In this document: positions 35,640 to 44,424 of the stretch, in pieces
How positions within the stretch are numbered: position 1 is the stretch's first letter
How the letters are laid out: each line of letters begins with the position of its first letter
NCBI GenBank assembly: GCA_035326705.1
Contig: DAOLES010000003.1
Span: 264,790 to 328,789, forward strand
Length of the DNA stretch: 64,000 nucleotides
Reading direction: 5' to 3'
DNA from: Oligoflexia bacterium
GTDB taxonomy: Bacteria; Bdellovibrionota_G; JALEGL01
Notes under the pieces: generated by a model
Database searches by the model: none
Told to the model about the DNA's origin: nothing
What the model saw: the letters and a program-made list of their open reading frames with translations, nothing else
Position numbers and translations under genes: made by a program

Positions 35640-36248
35640 CTAGGGTTTAAGACAGCAAACTCTTCCATCTTTTGGCTTAGGAGCCTGAGAAGTCTGAAGA
35701 GGTTTCTTTGGATCTTTTTTACACTGAGCTGACCATGTTTTGCTGAGGAGCTTTTTAGGATCTTTAACCTTAGAATAAACTTCTAAACCTTTGTCTGTTT
35801 TTAAAAAAGTTTTGTAGACTGTTAAAGGTCTGTCTTGATGATACACCTTACCTTTAAACGTTAACTCTTCTTGATCTAACTCTTGCCCCATAGCCACAGA
35901 CCAGGCATGTTTAGAACTCAAACAGATCTGTCTATAGGTTTTTTCATTGGCAACATAATCATAATAACACTGATTCTGATAGGCTTTGTCATTGTTGTAA
36001 CGCATAGAGACCCATGATTTTTCCATGTCGTAATCTATGGTCATGTGATCAACATAGTTTTTTTCATCTTGAATTTTACCCAATTTATTCACTTGCTCAT
36101 CAGAGTTACAGGTCCATTGTCCCATTAAATTTTGAAAGAAATGATCTGCCTTATTTTTTGTACTTTCATTGGCAAATGCATTGATCGTAAAGGCAAATGA
36201 AAATGCTAAAAACCCTACACTCAAAAAAGAAATCTGTTTTTTCATCAT
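35640..36248 (-). CDS. Secreted cysteine-containing protein of unknown function
   Basis: A 202-residue exported protein. A signal peptide ends near NAFA/NES (residue 27). The mature part begins FFQNLMGQWTCNSDE, followed by alternating strands (SWVSMRYNN, QNQCYYDYV, TYRQICLSS, ELTFKGKVY), suggesting a small beta-barrel or lipocalin-like fold; a 'GxW' near the start is common in such folds. Six cysteines could form disulphides. The tail is Lys/Pro-rich and ends VCCLKP. No family is recognised. It heads a possible three-gene minus-strand unit with 34709 and 33995. Confidence 0.7.
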   Translation of the reverse strand: MMKKQISFLSVGFLAFSFAFTINAFANESTKNKADHFFQNLMGQWTCNSDEQVNKLGKIQDEKNYVDHMTIDYDMEKSWVSMRYNNDKAYQNQCYYDYVANEKTYRQICLSSKHAWSVAMGQELDQEELTFKGKVYHQDRPLTVYKTFLKTDKGLEVYSKVKDPKKLLSKTWSAQCKKDPKKPLQTSQAPKPKDGRVCCLKP

Positions 36249-36304
36249 GCTGATGACATACCATGTCGAAAAGCACTTTGTAAAGTCTTGTTTTTAATAA
36301 TTCT

Positions 36305-36333
36305 TCTCAAAAGGTACGGCCTTACTTTTGAGA
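36305..36333. repeat. CTCAAAAGGTA hairpin (diverged copy)
   Basis: TCTCAAAAGGTA, CGGCC and TTACTTTTGAGA: the same element as at 32888 and 59462 with one arm altered, leaving about nine paired bases before a mismatch. It lies between the start of the secreted-protein gene at 36248 and tRNA-Leu, and TTTT follows its right arm. Confidence 0.65.
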
Positions 36334-36386
36334 TTTTGATTGGCTATTTACCGTGGATGGTCTATAAGAAGGGCTCAATTCTAAGT

Positions 36387-36473
36387 GCCTGGGTGGTGGA
36401 ATTGGTAGACACGCTAGCTTGAGGGGCTAGTGGGAGCAATCTCGTGCTGGTTCGAGTCCAGTCTCAGGCACCA
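36387..36473 (+). tRNA. tRNA-Leu (anticodon GAG)
   Basis: The acceptor stem GCCTGGG pairs with CTCAGGC, with one G-T. The anticodon arm CTAGC-TTGAGGG-GCTAG places GAG at 36421-36423. The long variable arm (GGGAG...CTC) is typical of class II leucine tRNAs. The T arm contains GGTTCGAGTCC, and the CCA end is encoded (36471-36473). Length is 87 bases. It reads CUC and, with wobble, CUU codons. It stands alone, with repeat elements on both sides. Confidence 0.96.
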
Positions 36474-36484
36474 ATCGTTTTCGC

Positions 36485-36573
36485 AGGGAAAAAACGCTTT
36501 TTCCCTCTTGGCGAAGACGCGGTCTCCGCCAATTCACCCTTTTGCGGTCGGAATCGATATAAAATCTCTCCTC
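36485..36573 (-). repeat. Structured repeat beside tRNA-Leu
   Basis: Two hairpins: AGGGAAAAA/TTTTTCCCT (36485-36506), and TTGGCGAAGAC-GCG-GTCTCCGCCAA (36508-36532), paired except for one A-C. The second keeps the tip ACGCGGT seen in other copies and matches the tsf-pyrH copy with a compensated C-to-G change. It ends with TCGATATAAAATCTC, 15 bases shared exactly with 57586-57600. The family sense strand is minus here, so it follows the gene at 36638. Confidence 0.7.
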
Positions 36574-36637
36574 CATGCTTTGTTACCAGAAAAAAACTGT
36601 TTCCCTCGCAAGCAGCCATATAAAATAGCTGCTTTAG

Positions 36638-37144
36638 TTATATCCCAATATTAACTAGTTCAATTCTTTTAGGGCGCATCTTTTCTTTAAAAATCCATAA
36701 ACTTTTATTGGGAGAGGATTCCAAAGTCATGTTTCCCGGAAATTTGATTTGCCCAGACTCAACAGAGTACTTAGAAATGTATTGTCTTCCTATTGAATCT
36801 TGATAATAAATTTCAATATTAGCAACTTCACTTCCTTGTTCAGAGCCAACAAAGTTCACTGTTAACAATTCAAGACCAAGAGGATTTCCCCTTTTTTTAT
36901 TTTCTTTATGATTTGGAAGAAACCCAAGTGTTAAGACTTTAATTTCTTGGCTAGCGTTATCTAACAACTTTATCTGTATACTCTGAGCTGTTTCTTCGCC
37001 CATATTTATTAAAGCAATTTGTTTTATAACTCTATCTATACAACTTGCACTTGCGTGTAAGATAGGTATTTCATTTTTACTTAATGTTGGAAAGTCGGAT
37101 GCTATCGAACCTAACACATCAAAAAGTATATCTATAATACTCAT
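36638..37144 (-). CDS. Hypothetical protein
   Basis: I do not recognise this 168-residue protein. There is no signal peptide: the N-terminus MSIIDILFDVLGSIASDFPT is amphipathic. A beta-rich region follows (KQIALINMGEETAQSIQIKL, GLELLTVNFVG, VANIEIYYQDSIGRQYISKY), suggesting an immunoglobulin-like or C2-like sandwich, ending in KEKMRPKRIELVNIGI. It lies on the same strand as the ABC exporter upstream, with a 56-base gap, and is followed by a repeat element and then tRNA-Leu on the other strand. The AT-rich composition resembles its surroundings. Confidence 0.6.
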   Translation of the reverse strand: MSIIDILFDVLGSIASDFPTLSKNEIPILHASASCIDRVIKQIALINMGEETAQSIQIKLLDNASQEIKVLTLGFLPNHKENKKRGNPLGLELLTVNFVGSEQGSEVANIEIYYQDSIGRQYISKYSVESGQIKFPGNMTLESSPNKSLWIFKEKMRPKRIELVNIGI

Positions 37145-37200
37145 ATTTTTTATTCTATATTGTTTTATTAAACAATAATCTAATTTTTTATTTTACCGTC

Positions 37201-39018
37201 TTAAGCAACTTCATGCTCTGGCAAAAAGCCGCCGGCTTGCATGCTCCATAATTTGGCGTAATGACCATTCTGTTTCAGCAGCTCATCATGGCTGCCATCT
37301 TCAATGATCTTGCCATCATGAAAAACAATGATTCTATCCAAATTGGCAATAGTGGATAAACGATGCGCCACCACAACCACAGTTCTGCCTTGCATCAAGG
37401 TATCAAAAGATTCTTGAATGGCTTTTTCTGTTACTGAATCTAAACTGGACGTAGCTTCATCCAAAACCAAAATCCGAGCATTTTTTAAAATAGCTCTGGC
37501 AATGGCAATACGCTGACGTTGGCCACCAGAAAGTTTAACGCCACGCTCTCCTACCAAAGCCTGATAGCCTTCTGGCAGTTGCATAATAAAATCATGCGCT
37601 TTGGCCGCTTTAGCCGCTGCAATTACTTCTTCATCTGTAGCATCAAGTTTACCGTAACGAATGTTTTCCAATAAAGTTCTATGAAACAACATGGGTTCTT
37701 GCGGAATCATACTCACCTGCTCACGCAAACTGTCTTGCGTGCATTTTGCAATGTTTTGTCCATCCAATAAAATTTGCCCCGAGTTCACTTCATACATGCG
37801 CAAAAGCAGGTTAATGAAGGTTGTTTTTCCGGAACCTGAAAAGCCGACCAAACCCACGCGTTGCCCTGGCTTAATCTTTACAGTAAGCTGCTCAAATACT
37901 GGTTTATTTGGCGTATACGCAAAATTCACATGATCAAAATTAATCTCACCTTGTTTAACCTTAATGGGTTTTGCATCACTTGCATCTATGATTTCATGGT
38001 TTCTAACAATGATATTCACACCATCAGAAATGTTACCCATGTATTCAAAAAACTCTAAAAAGCGTCGGCTTAGGCCTCTGGCATCATTGATGACCAACAA
38101 AGCCAAGCTGGTAATCATGGCAAATTGTCCCACGGTTATTTCTTCTAATAACCAAAACCTCAAAGCCAAAACAATAACCCCTATTTGCAAAAGCATGGTG
38201 GATAAAAATTGAAACCAGCGCATGGCTTCCATAAACCAATAGGTTTTACGTGCCGCTTTGACTTCAAGTTCAAGGTAGTTGTCCAAGTAACTGCGTTCAA
38301 AACCAAGCTTGGCAAAAATTTTTGTGTTCAATGAATTGGTCACTGCATCAACTATTTTGCCACTGACCATGCTGCGTGTTGAAGCAAAAGCTTTGGCAAG
38401 CTTTTGGCAACGTTTGGCCAGCACAAATGAAACAACGATATAAATCAAGGTCCATAAACCAAATGCAATGGCCAAGAACCGATGCGTGTCTTGCATAAGA
38501 TACATGGAAGTTGAAAAACTGACAATCACCGGCCAAAAATCAAACATTACGGTCCATGTGCTGTGATTTACAGCTTGTGACATTTCAGAAATCCTATTGG
38601 CCAATGAACCAGAAAAATTACTGATAAAGAAACGCTGGGAATGAAACTGCAAGTAATTAAACACTGTTCTTCTCACCCTGCGCCGCAGAGCGGGTCCAGC
38701 CATCACCAAAATACTGCCACTGGCACGGCTAAATAGCAATACGCCTAGACTTAAACCAATAAACAAAATTAAAGCGGGTTTTAGAATTTGTAATGCTGCG
38801 CTCAAATCACCGCTTACGCTTGTTCCCGTATCAATCAATTGTCGTATGGCATAAGGAACCAAAATCTGACACAAAGCTTGTCCAGTTTCAAACACAAACA
38901 TAGCCACAAGAGGCCACTTGTAAAAGCCCAAAAAATACATCACAAAAGCCCACGGTGTGTTAGGCAAATGCGGTGCTTGTGGGTCATGTCTTAGTTCTTT
39001 TTTTAATGAATTTTTCAT
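37201..39018 (-). CDS. Fused ABC exporter (ABCB/MsbA-like half-transporter)
   Basis: A 605-residue transporter with a six-helix membrane domain (about residues 30-330) and a complete ATPase domain. Walker A is GFSGSGKTT, the Q-loop is in SMIPQEPMLF, the signature is KLSGGQRQRIAIARA, Walker B is ILVLDEATSSLD, and the switch His is in VVVVAHRLSTI. Relatives exchange drugs, lipids or peptides as homodimers or heterodimers. ATG at 39018 is chosen because it is preceded by AGG at good spacing and starts with a normal cytosolic N-terminus. The longer in-frame reading to 39114 has no family support. No partner gene adjoins it, so a homodimer is likely. Confidence 0.93.
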   Translation of the reverse strand: MKNSLKKELRHDPQAPHLPNTPWAFVMYFLGFYKWPLVAMFVFETGQALCQILVPYAIRQLIDTGTSVSGDLSAALQILKPALILFIGLSLGVLLFSRASGSILVMAGPALRRRVRRTVFNYLQFHSQRFFISNFSGSLANRISEMSQAVNHSTWTVMFDFWPVIVSFSTSMYLMQDTHRFLAIAFGLWTLIYIVVSFVLAKRCQKLAKAFASTRSMVSGKIVDAVTNSLNTKIFAKLGFERSYLDNYLELEVKAARKTYWFMEAMRWFQFLSTMLLQIGVIVLALRFWLLEEITVGQFAMITSLALLVINDARGLSRRFLEFFEYMGNISDGVNIIVRNHEIIDASDAKPIKVKQGEINFDHVNFAYTPNKPVFEQLTVKIKPGQRVGLVGFSGSGKTTFINLLLRMYEVNSGQILLDGQNIAKCTQDSLREQVSMIPQEPMLFHRTLLENIRYGKLDATDEEVIAAAKAAKAHDFIMQLPEGYQALVGERGVKLSGGQRQRIAIARAILKNARILVLDEATSSLDSVTEKAIQESFDTLMQGRTVVVVAHRLSTIANLDRIIVFHDGKIIEDGSHDELLKQNGHYAKLWSMQAGGFLPEHEVA

Positions 39019-39243
39019 ACGATACCTATCATCTCCCACAAAATGAAATGGGGAATACTCTACTATAAATTTACTGTTTCTATCTTCTATGCAAGAAAAG
39101 TCACAATCTTTCAATCAATTTGAACAACTCTTTTATTGATTAATCCAAAAATAATCAAAGTTATTCAGTGGGTAAATAACAATATATACATTAGGCATAG
39201 CTAAACTAAGCCTGATCTTATTCATATGTTAAAATTATACTTA

Positions 39244-39753
39244 CTAGGGTTTAGGCCTAGTAAAATTGATATCAATATAAAAATTATCTGATTTTGAAAT
39301 CTCGCACTCTCTTGCTTTTATCCATTCTCCATTGAGAAGCAATAGATTAACACCTTTTCCATATTCATCAAATACAAAGTCTGCGTAAACAATTGGCACT
39401 CTTCTTTTTAAATCTAAGTTTCTATTAATTTTTTTAATTGTATTATCATCTATCCTGGTACCAAATTCTTGCGATATATCACCATTTTTTAACTCACAAG
39501 CTATATCTGTTCCTTCTTCCGGTATATTTGCAAATACCGATAAACAATATCCAGAACTACAACAAGAGGTCTTAGCTATTTCTACTGTTAGCGAAAAACT
39601 AGTCTCATCTCTTTCTGATAAAATATTTGGCCATTCTACAATATTACAATTAGATAGAGCAAAGTATCTTGGAACACCATTTTGAGCATAAGAAATAGTT
39701 GTTATATATAAAGCAAAAAGAGTAAAAAAAACACCCCTGAAATTCATATTCAT
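39244..39753 (-). CDS. Secreted small protein of unknown function
   Basis: A 169-residue exported protein with signal peptide MNMNFRGVFFTLFALYITT, cleavage near SYA/QNG. The mature part holds paired cysteines (SNCNIVEW, SCCSSGYCLSVF, DIACELK, RECEIS), suggesting a disulphide-stabilised beta domain. A longer reading to 39828 would run into the gene at 39804 and put residues before the signal peptide, so I start at 39753. It has no recognisable family. It lies downstream of the acetyltransferase-like gene on the same strand. Confidence 0.6.
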   Translation of the reverse strand: MNMNFRGVFFTLFALYITTISYAQNGVPRYFALSNCNIVEWPNILSERDETSFSLTVEIAKTSCCSSGYCLSVFANIPEEGTDIACELKNGDISQEFGTRIDDNTIKKINRNLDLKRRVPIVYADFVFDEYGKGVNLLLLNGEWIKARECEISKSDNFYIDINFTRPKP

Positions 39754-39803
39754 ATAAAGAAGAGACGTAACATTAAAAACGCTTTGCGTCAATTTTAAAA
39801 AGT

Positions 39804-40613
39804 TTAAGCTATTAAGCTTTTCACACACAAATGCAATGGAATAAAACCATTTTGTTGTAAAATGTTTAAACTTTTTTCATTGTTTAATACCACGCCTGCT
39901 CCCATGGCATACTGTTCATTATCTTTTAAAATCTGTGTGATATGCGCATGAATGATTTTTCTCTCTTCTTTGGGTAAACTTTGCTCTATCCAGCGGTGTG
40001 GATCTAAGGCTTTGCCCCCAAACGGTGGCCAATCAAAAATATGCATTGAGTAATGACCAACAATCACATCATTTTTATAAAACAAATATTGCGTTTTTTC
40101 TGCATAGAACTCTAGACCTTTCATAAATTTTTCCAACTGTTGTTGTTTTACCTGCAAGGGATAATCTTTTAAAACGGTATCAATGTATTGTTCTTGCCAC
40201 TTTTGTATTAAAAACTCCTTTTCAGGATCTCCTAAACGATGCACTTTTTTAAATTTTATTTTATTGAGCACTTGATTAGTCATATTGGCTTGCTCAGGAA
40301 AAACTGTATGCTTTAAACGCCCGCAACCATACCAAGCATAGTATTGATGAATATCCAATACTGGCGGCAATCTTCTTTGTTGCACATGATAATCATAAGA
40401 AAATACAAATCTAATCATATCATCTTGTGCACAAGACCAAGCTTTATCCATCAAACGTAAAAAATCTTCTGCGGTTTTTTCTCGTTTCAAATTAATAGAT
40501 ATCTTATCTTTGACAGCAAAAATTTCTTCATCATCGAGCTCTGTTGCATGAACGCCATCATAAACATAATACAGCTGATCCATTAACATTTGTTCAAAAA
40601 CGCGCATACCCAT
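39804..40613 (-). CDS. GNAT-like N-acetyltransferase fold protein (uncertain)
   Basis: A 269-residue cytosolic protein. The C-terminal half has the feel of a GNAT acyltransferase: a strand YLFYKNDVIVGHYSMHIFDW, a helix, then GAGVVLNNEKSLNILQQNGFIPL, where N..S......GF closely resembles the typical N..A......GF end of motif B. The expected acetyl-CoA loop (Q/RxxGxG/A) is not clear, so catalysis is uncertain. The N-terminal half (residues 1-130) is unrecognised. It is transcribed away from the CcmH-like gene at 40709. Confidence 0.5.
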   Translation of the reverse strand: MGMRVFEQMLMDQLYYVYDGVHATELDDEEIFAVKDKISINLKREKTAEDFLRLMDKAWSCAQDDMIRFVFSYDYHVQQRRLPPVLDIHQYYAWYGCGRLKHTVFPEQANMTNQVLNKIKFKKVHRLGDPEKEFLIQKWQEQYIDTVLKDYPLQVKQQQLEKFMKGLEFYAEKTQYLFYKNDVIVGHYSMHIFDWPPFGGKALDPHRWIEQSLPKEERKIIHAHITQILKDNEQYAMGAGVVLNNEKSLNILQQNGFIPLHLCVKSLIA

Positions 40614-40708
40614 TTAAACTTATAAACAATTTCACGTTTTTTTAAATAATTTCATGGCTTGGGTCGCTTTTTCTGGATTTCTTAATTAATCAGTTTTATA
40701 AGACAGGC

Positions 40709-41146
40709 ATGAATCAACAAAATATTACCAATATTCTTTTATCTATTATTGCAGTTTTACTTTTGGTTTTGGTCCTACAAAATCAAAAGCCTGGCATGTC
40801 TTATGATAGATCTGCGCCACCTGCTTATCCACAAGAATCTGATTATGCGCAAGATCCACACACAGGACATAATCATGCGCCTGAGGCTTCTAATGACCCA
40901 CATGGCGGAGAATTTAACCCTTCTGAAATGGTTTACGCTGCTTTAAAATGTCCCAGCGATGAAACATTGCCTCTGGCTTCTCCTTCTTGTTCAGACAAAA
41001 TGGCCAATGAAAGAAGAAAAGCCGTGGACAATGCTTTTGCTCAGGGCTTAACCATTTCAAAAGTGTTTGATGCTATTATTGAAAAATACGGCATGAATGC
41101 TTTAACCTTGGAAGCACAAGAAATCATTAAAGCCCGCCAACAATAA
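40709..41146 (+). CDS. Membrane-anchored CcmH-like protein with degenerate redox motif
   Basis: A 145-residue protein with one N-terminal membrane helix (ILLSIIAVLLLVLVLQN), a His/Pro-rich linker (DPHTGHNHAPEASNDPHGG), and a C-terminal domain of about 70 residues. That domain, LKCPSDETLPLASPSCSDKM followed by RRKAVDNAFAQGLTISKVFD and IIEKYGMNALT, follows the layout of CcmH/CycL cytochrome c maturation proteins (LRCPVCQN...REQIAAGxSDxEIxxxxxxRYGxxVL). The LRCxxC thiol pair is not kept: Cys81 remains, and the next Cys is 13 residues on. Heme-thiol chemistry is therefore doubtful. No other ccm genes are nearby. Confidence 0.6.
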   Translation: MNQQNITNILLSIIAVLLLVLVLQNQKPGMSYDRSAPPAYPQESDYAQDPHTGHNHAPEASNDPHGGEFNPSEMVYAALKCPSDETLPLASPSCSDKMANERRKAVDNAFAQGLTISKVFDAIIEKYGMNALTLEAQEIIKARQQ

Positions 41147-41179
41147 GCCCTTATTGTTTTAAATTTTTATTTTATACCA

Positions 41180-41214
41180 ATGCACACTCATTGTTCTGAG
41201 TGTGCATTTTTTTT
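41180..41214 (+). terminator. Rho-independent terminator after the CcmH-like gene
   Basis: ATGCACACTCA (41180-41190), loop TTGTTC, TGAGTGTGCAT (41197-41207): a perfect 11-bp stem followed by a run of T to 41214. It lies 34 bases after the stop and is a textbook intrinsic terminator. Confidence 0.93.
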
Positions 41215-41348
41215 GCAATTTATTACCCAGAATAAAACCAAGATTTTTAAAGCCTTGAAATCATTAGTACCGTTTTAATGCTTTCAACTTCATACATGCA
41301 ATATTTGCATACTTGGGCTTGATATCGGCAGTTTTTTGGGGAAATGTA

Positions 41349-42668
41349 TTGCAGCATTATTGGATAAAATTAAGCTTAATTCTTACCGTTATCAGCTTTC
41401 AAGCGTGTACGCTTGAAAACCAAAGTATTCATGCACTCAATCAAACCCATCTTAATGATTTTGGTCCTGGTCCAACTTTACCACAAGGGCAAGAGCTATT
41501 TCCCATCAACAATTTAAATGACAGTTGTGTGTGCGATTATACGATTGATCCGCAAATCCAATTCATGGATGCACAAACAATCAATCCAGGAAGCACTGTA
41601 TGCTTTGATGCTCAAGTTGCAGATGTGAGGCAACCCATGACATTTGAACATTTAAACGGTACTCAACACCATCCTATCATTGTAAAAAACTGCAATGGCT
41701 CTGTAAAATTTTTATCTACTGGCAGCCAAGCTGCGATAAAAGTTATTTCAGGATCTTATTTTAGGCTGACGGGCATTCAAAGTACAGGCAGTCTTGGTAT
41801 TGTATTAGATGCGCCAAGTTCACCCCATGCTCTAGCCATAGGCAAAGCCCATCATTATGAACTTGACAACATTCATATTCAATCGTCTTCTTTTGCCGGC
41901 ATTATGGCTAAAGTTGATCCTTCCTCACAAGATTGTCGTATCAACGACCGCCGGTATGATAGCTATGTTATGGATACGGTTTATGTTCATGACAACTTGG
42001 TAGAAAATGTTGCTGGCGAAGGATTTTATTTTGGTAATAGTTTTTTTACAGGAGTAAGCGATCAATACTGCGCAAGAAATTCAGCTTGCGACTTATCTCG
42101 TTGTGAAGGTATTCAATATCCTCACTTGGTCAAAAACATTCATATCTTTAATAACCATATTGAAAATACTGGCTGGGACGGTATTCAAGTGGGTTCCGCT
42201 GTAGACAATTGTAGCATTAGCCATAATACAATTAACAATTGGTCTACTCAAAACAGAAGCAGTCAAAATCATGCCATACAAGTGGGTGATGGCTCTTCTT
42301 GCACTGTTGAAAATAACCTTCTAGATGGGGGTGGCATTGGAATTCATTTGGCAGGTATCGGTGACAGTTTGTTAAAAAATAATACCATTCAAAATTTTAA
42401 TGAATACGGTATCATTGTTAATCCAAGGCCGGCACCGCTTGACTCAGATTTAAATGGAAGTTTTTACAAAGGTGGATTTTCAATTATAGATAATACCCTT
42501 GTATCCAACATCAACACTGGCCCTGCCATTAGGGATGTAAACATTCCCAGCAACCCGGTTCCTACTGATGAAAACTTAATTGAAAACAACACAATTACTT
42601 CTTTAGGTTCTGTTTTCCAACTCAACGCTCGTTACAATTGGCAAGAAATCAATAATCATACTTTTTAG
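41349..42668 (+). CDS. Right-handed beta-helix (parallel) repeat protein, probable lipoprotein
   Basis: A protein of about 439 residues with a lipoprotein-like leader (LILTVISFQAC) and a long beta-helix domain. Short repeats of NxI.....I..N type are obvious (NIHIFNNHIENTGWDGIQVG, SISHNTINN, VENNLLDGGGIGIHLAG, LLKNNTIQNFNEYGIIV). This is the NosD/PbH1 pattern of carbohydrate-binding or carbohydrate-cleaving surface proteins; no lyase active site is seen. There is no ATG in the correct frame near the leader. TTG at 41349 is preferred because GGGGA lies six bases upstream; TTG at 41313 is an alternative. It converges with gltX. Confidence 0.8.
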   Translation: MQHYWIKLSLILTVISFQACTLENQSIHALNQTHLNDFGPGPTLPQGQELFPINNLNDSCVCDYTIDPQIQFMDAQTINPGSTVCFDAQVADVRQPMTFEHLNGTQHHPIIVKNCNGSVKFLSTGSQAAIKVISGSYFRLTGIQSTGSLGIVLDAPSSPHALAIGKAHHYELDNIHIQSSSFAGIMAKVDPSSQDCRINDRRYDSYVMDTVYVHDNLVENVAGEGFYFGNSFFTGVSDQYCARNSACDLSRCEGIQYPHLVKNIHIFNNHIENTGWDGIQVGSAVDNCSISHNTINNWSTQNRSSQNHAIQVGDGSSCTVENNLLDGGGIGIHLAGIGDSLLKNNTIQNFNEYGIIVNPRPAPLDSDLNGSFYKGGFSIIDNTLVSNINTGPAIRDVNIPSNPVPTDENLIENNTITSLGSVFQLNARYNWQEINNHTF

Positions 42669-42682
42669 CTTGTATTATTTTT

Positions 42683-44062
42683 CTAAGCTCCAATGGCTTT
42701 AAGGCGTTGAACGCTTCTTTCTTTACCAAGAATTTCTACAATCTCCATAATACCAGGACTATAGGGTGATCCTGTTAAGGCAATGCGTAAAGGCTGTCCT
42801 AAAAACTTAAATTTGATATCCAATTGCTCTAGTGTTTGATCAAAAATAGTTTTGATATGATCATGATCAAAGGTTTGTAATGCTTCTAACTTTTCTCTAA
42901 ACACTTTCATAATGGCTACTGACTCTGGGGTGATAAATTTTTCTTTTACACCCTCAAAAAAAACCAACTCATCATGAAAATAAAACCTTGCTAGCTCTGC
43001 CAATTCTTTTGTGGTCTTAGCTCTATCTCTTAAAGCATTGATGGTGGTAAACGCTTGCTCGGTATTTTTTCTATCTTCTGGAATACCAATAAAATAATCC
43101 ACCTGCTCCAATAAAACATCTTGATCAGCTTCTTTAATGTAATGCTGATTTAACCAAATTAATTTCTCTTCATTAAAGATACCAGCGGATTTACCAATGT
43201 TTTCTAAACTAAAAAGATCTTCTAATTCTTGCGCAGAAAAAATTTCTTTGTCTTCATAGGACCAGCCTAAGCGCACTAAAAAATTCACCATCGCATGCGG
43301 TAAATAACCCATATCACGGTACATTTGCACGGCCGTTGCTCCATGCCGTTTGGATAAACGTTTTTTATCCTGACCTAAAATCAAGGGAACATGCGCAAAA
43401 ATAGGAAGTTTCTCACCTAAGGCTTGATAAAGCAAAATTTGTTTGGCGGTGTTGTTTAAATGATCGTCGCCACGAATTACATGACTGATATTCATATCAA
43501 GATCATCAACAACATTAACAAAATTATAGGTACAGGTCCCATCGGTTCTGGCCACCACAAAGTCTTCCAGTTCTTTGTTTTGATAAACTGTTCTACCTTT
43601 AACTTGGTCATCGATGACAGTTTCACCTTCAGGGACCTTAAAACGCCAGACAAAAGGTTTGTTTTGTTCTTGATTTTTTAATTGTTCTTCTCGCCCATCA
43701 TACTTTGGTGTTTTTCCAGCTGCCTTCAAAGCTTCTCTTCTGGCATCCAATTCCTCTTTGGTTAAAAAGCATTTGTAGACTGCACCGGTTTTGATTAAAC
43801 GCTGTAAATATTGATCATAAATTTCATTGCGCTCACTTTGAAAAAAGGGACCTTCATCCGCATGAATCCCCAACCAATCTAAGCCTTCTAAAATGGCAGC
43901 AATGGACTCTTGGCTTGAGCGTTCTCTATCTGTGTCTTCCACACGCAGGATAAATTGGCCTTTGTGCTTCTTAGCAAATAAATAATTGAATAGGGCTGTT
44001 CTGGCACCGCCTACATGCAGGTAACCAGACGGACTGGGGGCAAATCTAACTCTCACTGACAT
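42683..44062 (-). CDS. gltX: Glutamyl-tRNA synthetase
   Basis: Class I aminoacyl-tRNA synthetase charging tRNA-Glu (possibly also tRNA-Gln if non-discriminating). 459 aa, standard length. The HIGH-type box is PSGYLHVGGARTALFN near residue 10, and the KMSKS-type loop is KKRLSKRHGA. LRVEDTDRERS and YNFVNVVDDLDMNISHVIRG complete the active site. The C-terminal helical anticodon-binding domain ends RSVQRLKAIGA. It begins a 362-base divergent region shared with the gene at 44425. Confidence 0.97.
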   Translation of the reverse strand: MSVRVRFAPSPSGYLHVGGARTALFNYLFAKKHKGQFILRVEDTDRERSSQESIAAILEGLDWLGIHADEGPFFQSERNEIYDQYLQRLIKTGAVYKCFLTKEELDARREALKAAGKTPKYDGREEQLKNQEQNKPFVWRFKVPEGETVIDDQVKGRTVYQNKELEDFVVARTDGTCTYNFVNVVDDLDMNISHVIRGDDHLNNTAKQILLYQALGEKLPIFAHVPLILGQDKKRLSKRHGATAVQMYRDMGYLPHAMVNFLVRLGWSYEDKEIFSAQELEDLFSLENIGKSAGIFNEEKLIWLNQHYIKEADQDVLLEQVDYFIGIPEDRKNTEQAFTTINALRDRAKTTKELAELARFYFHDELVFFEGVKEKFITPESVAIMKVFREKLEALQTFDHDHIKTIFDQTLEQLDIKFKFLGQPLRIALTGSPYSPGIMEIVEILGKERSVQRLKAIGA

Positions 44063-44424
44063 AATACTCTTTCTTTAAAAAATGCTTGCAACGGGGAGCA
44101 ATAATCAAGGGTATGGTTGTCCCCTCTGCATAACTTATTGCAAGCAAATAAGAATAATTAAAATTATCCTTATTTGCGCGTTAAGTAATATTTACAACTA
44201 CTTACCAAAAAAAATAAAGATTTTCTGTATATAACACAGCCTTTAAGGATCACCAACCCAAAATAAAATAGTTAAAATGTTAACTTTTGTTTTATATGGA
44301 AACTTTTTTTACTTTTATCTTGCTTTTCGGTTTTTTTACGCCTATAGTAAAAGTATAAAAGTTACAAAAAAATACTATTTTAAATAAAAGTAAATAATTT
44401 AAAATAGTTAGAAAAGGAGGAAAT
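44063..44424. other. Divergent regulatory spacer between gltX and the metalloprotease pair
   Basis: This 362-base non-coding stretch is AT-rich. It holds one strong inverted repeat (44144-44177, listed separately). The plus-strand side ends with AAAAGGAGGAAA, a very strong Shine-Dalgarno for the TTG start at 44425. No supportable small gene or RNA is seen. Confidence 0.6.
44144..44177. promoter_or_regulatory. Long inverted repeat upstream of gltX
   Basis: GCAAATAAGAATAATT (44144-44159) and AATTATCCTTATTTGC (44162-44177) pair over 15 of 16 positions, with a 2-base centre. It lies 82 bases before the gltX start and 248 before the divergent gene. With almost no loop it suits a protein-binding palindrome better than an RNA hairpin. 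There is no T run on either side. Confidence 0.55.

Noticed and set aside
39019..39114. 32-residue N-terminal extension of the ABC exporter
   Set aside because: No ribosome-binding site for the earlier start. The extension is Cys/Asp/Phe-rich and unlike exporter N-termini.
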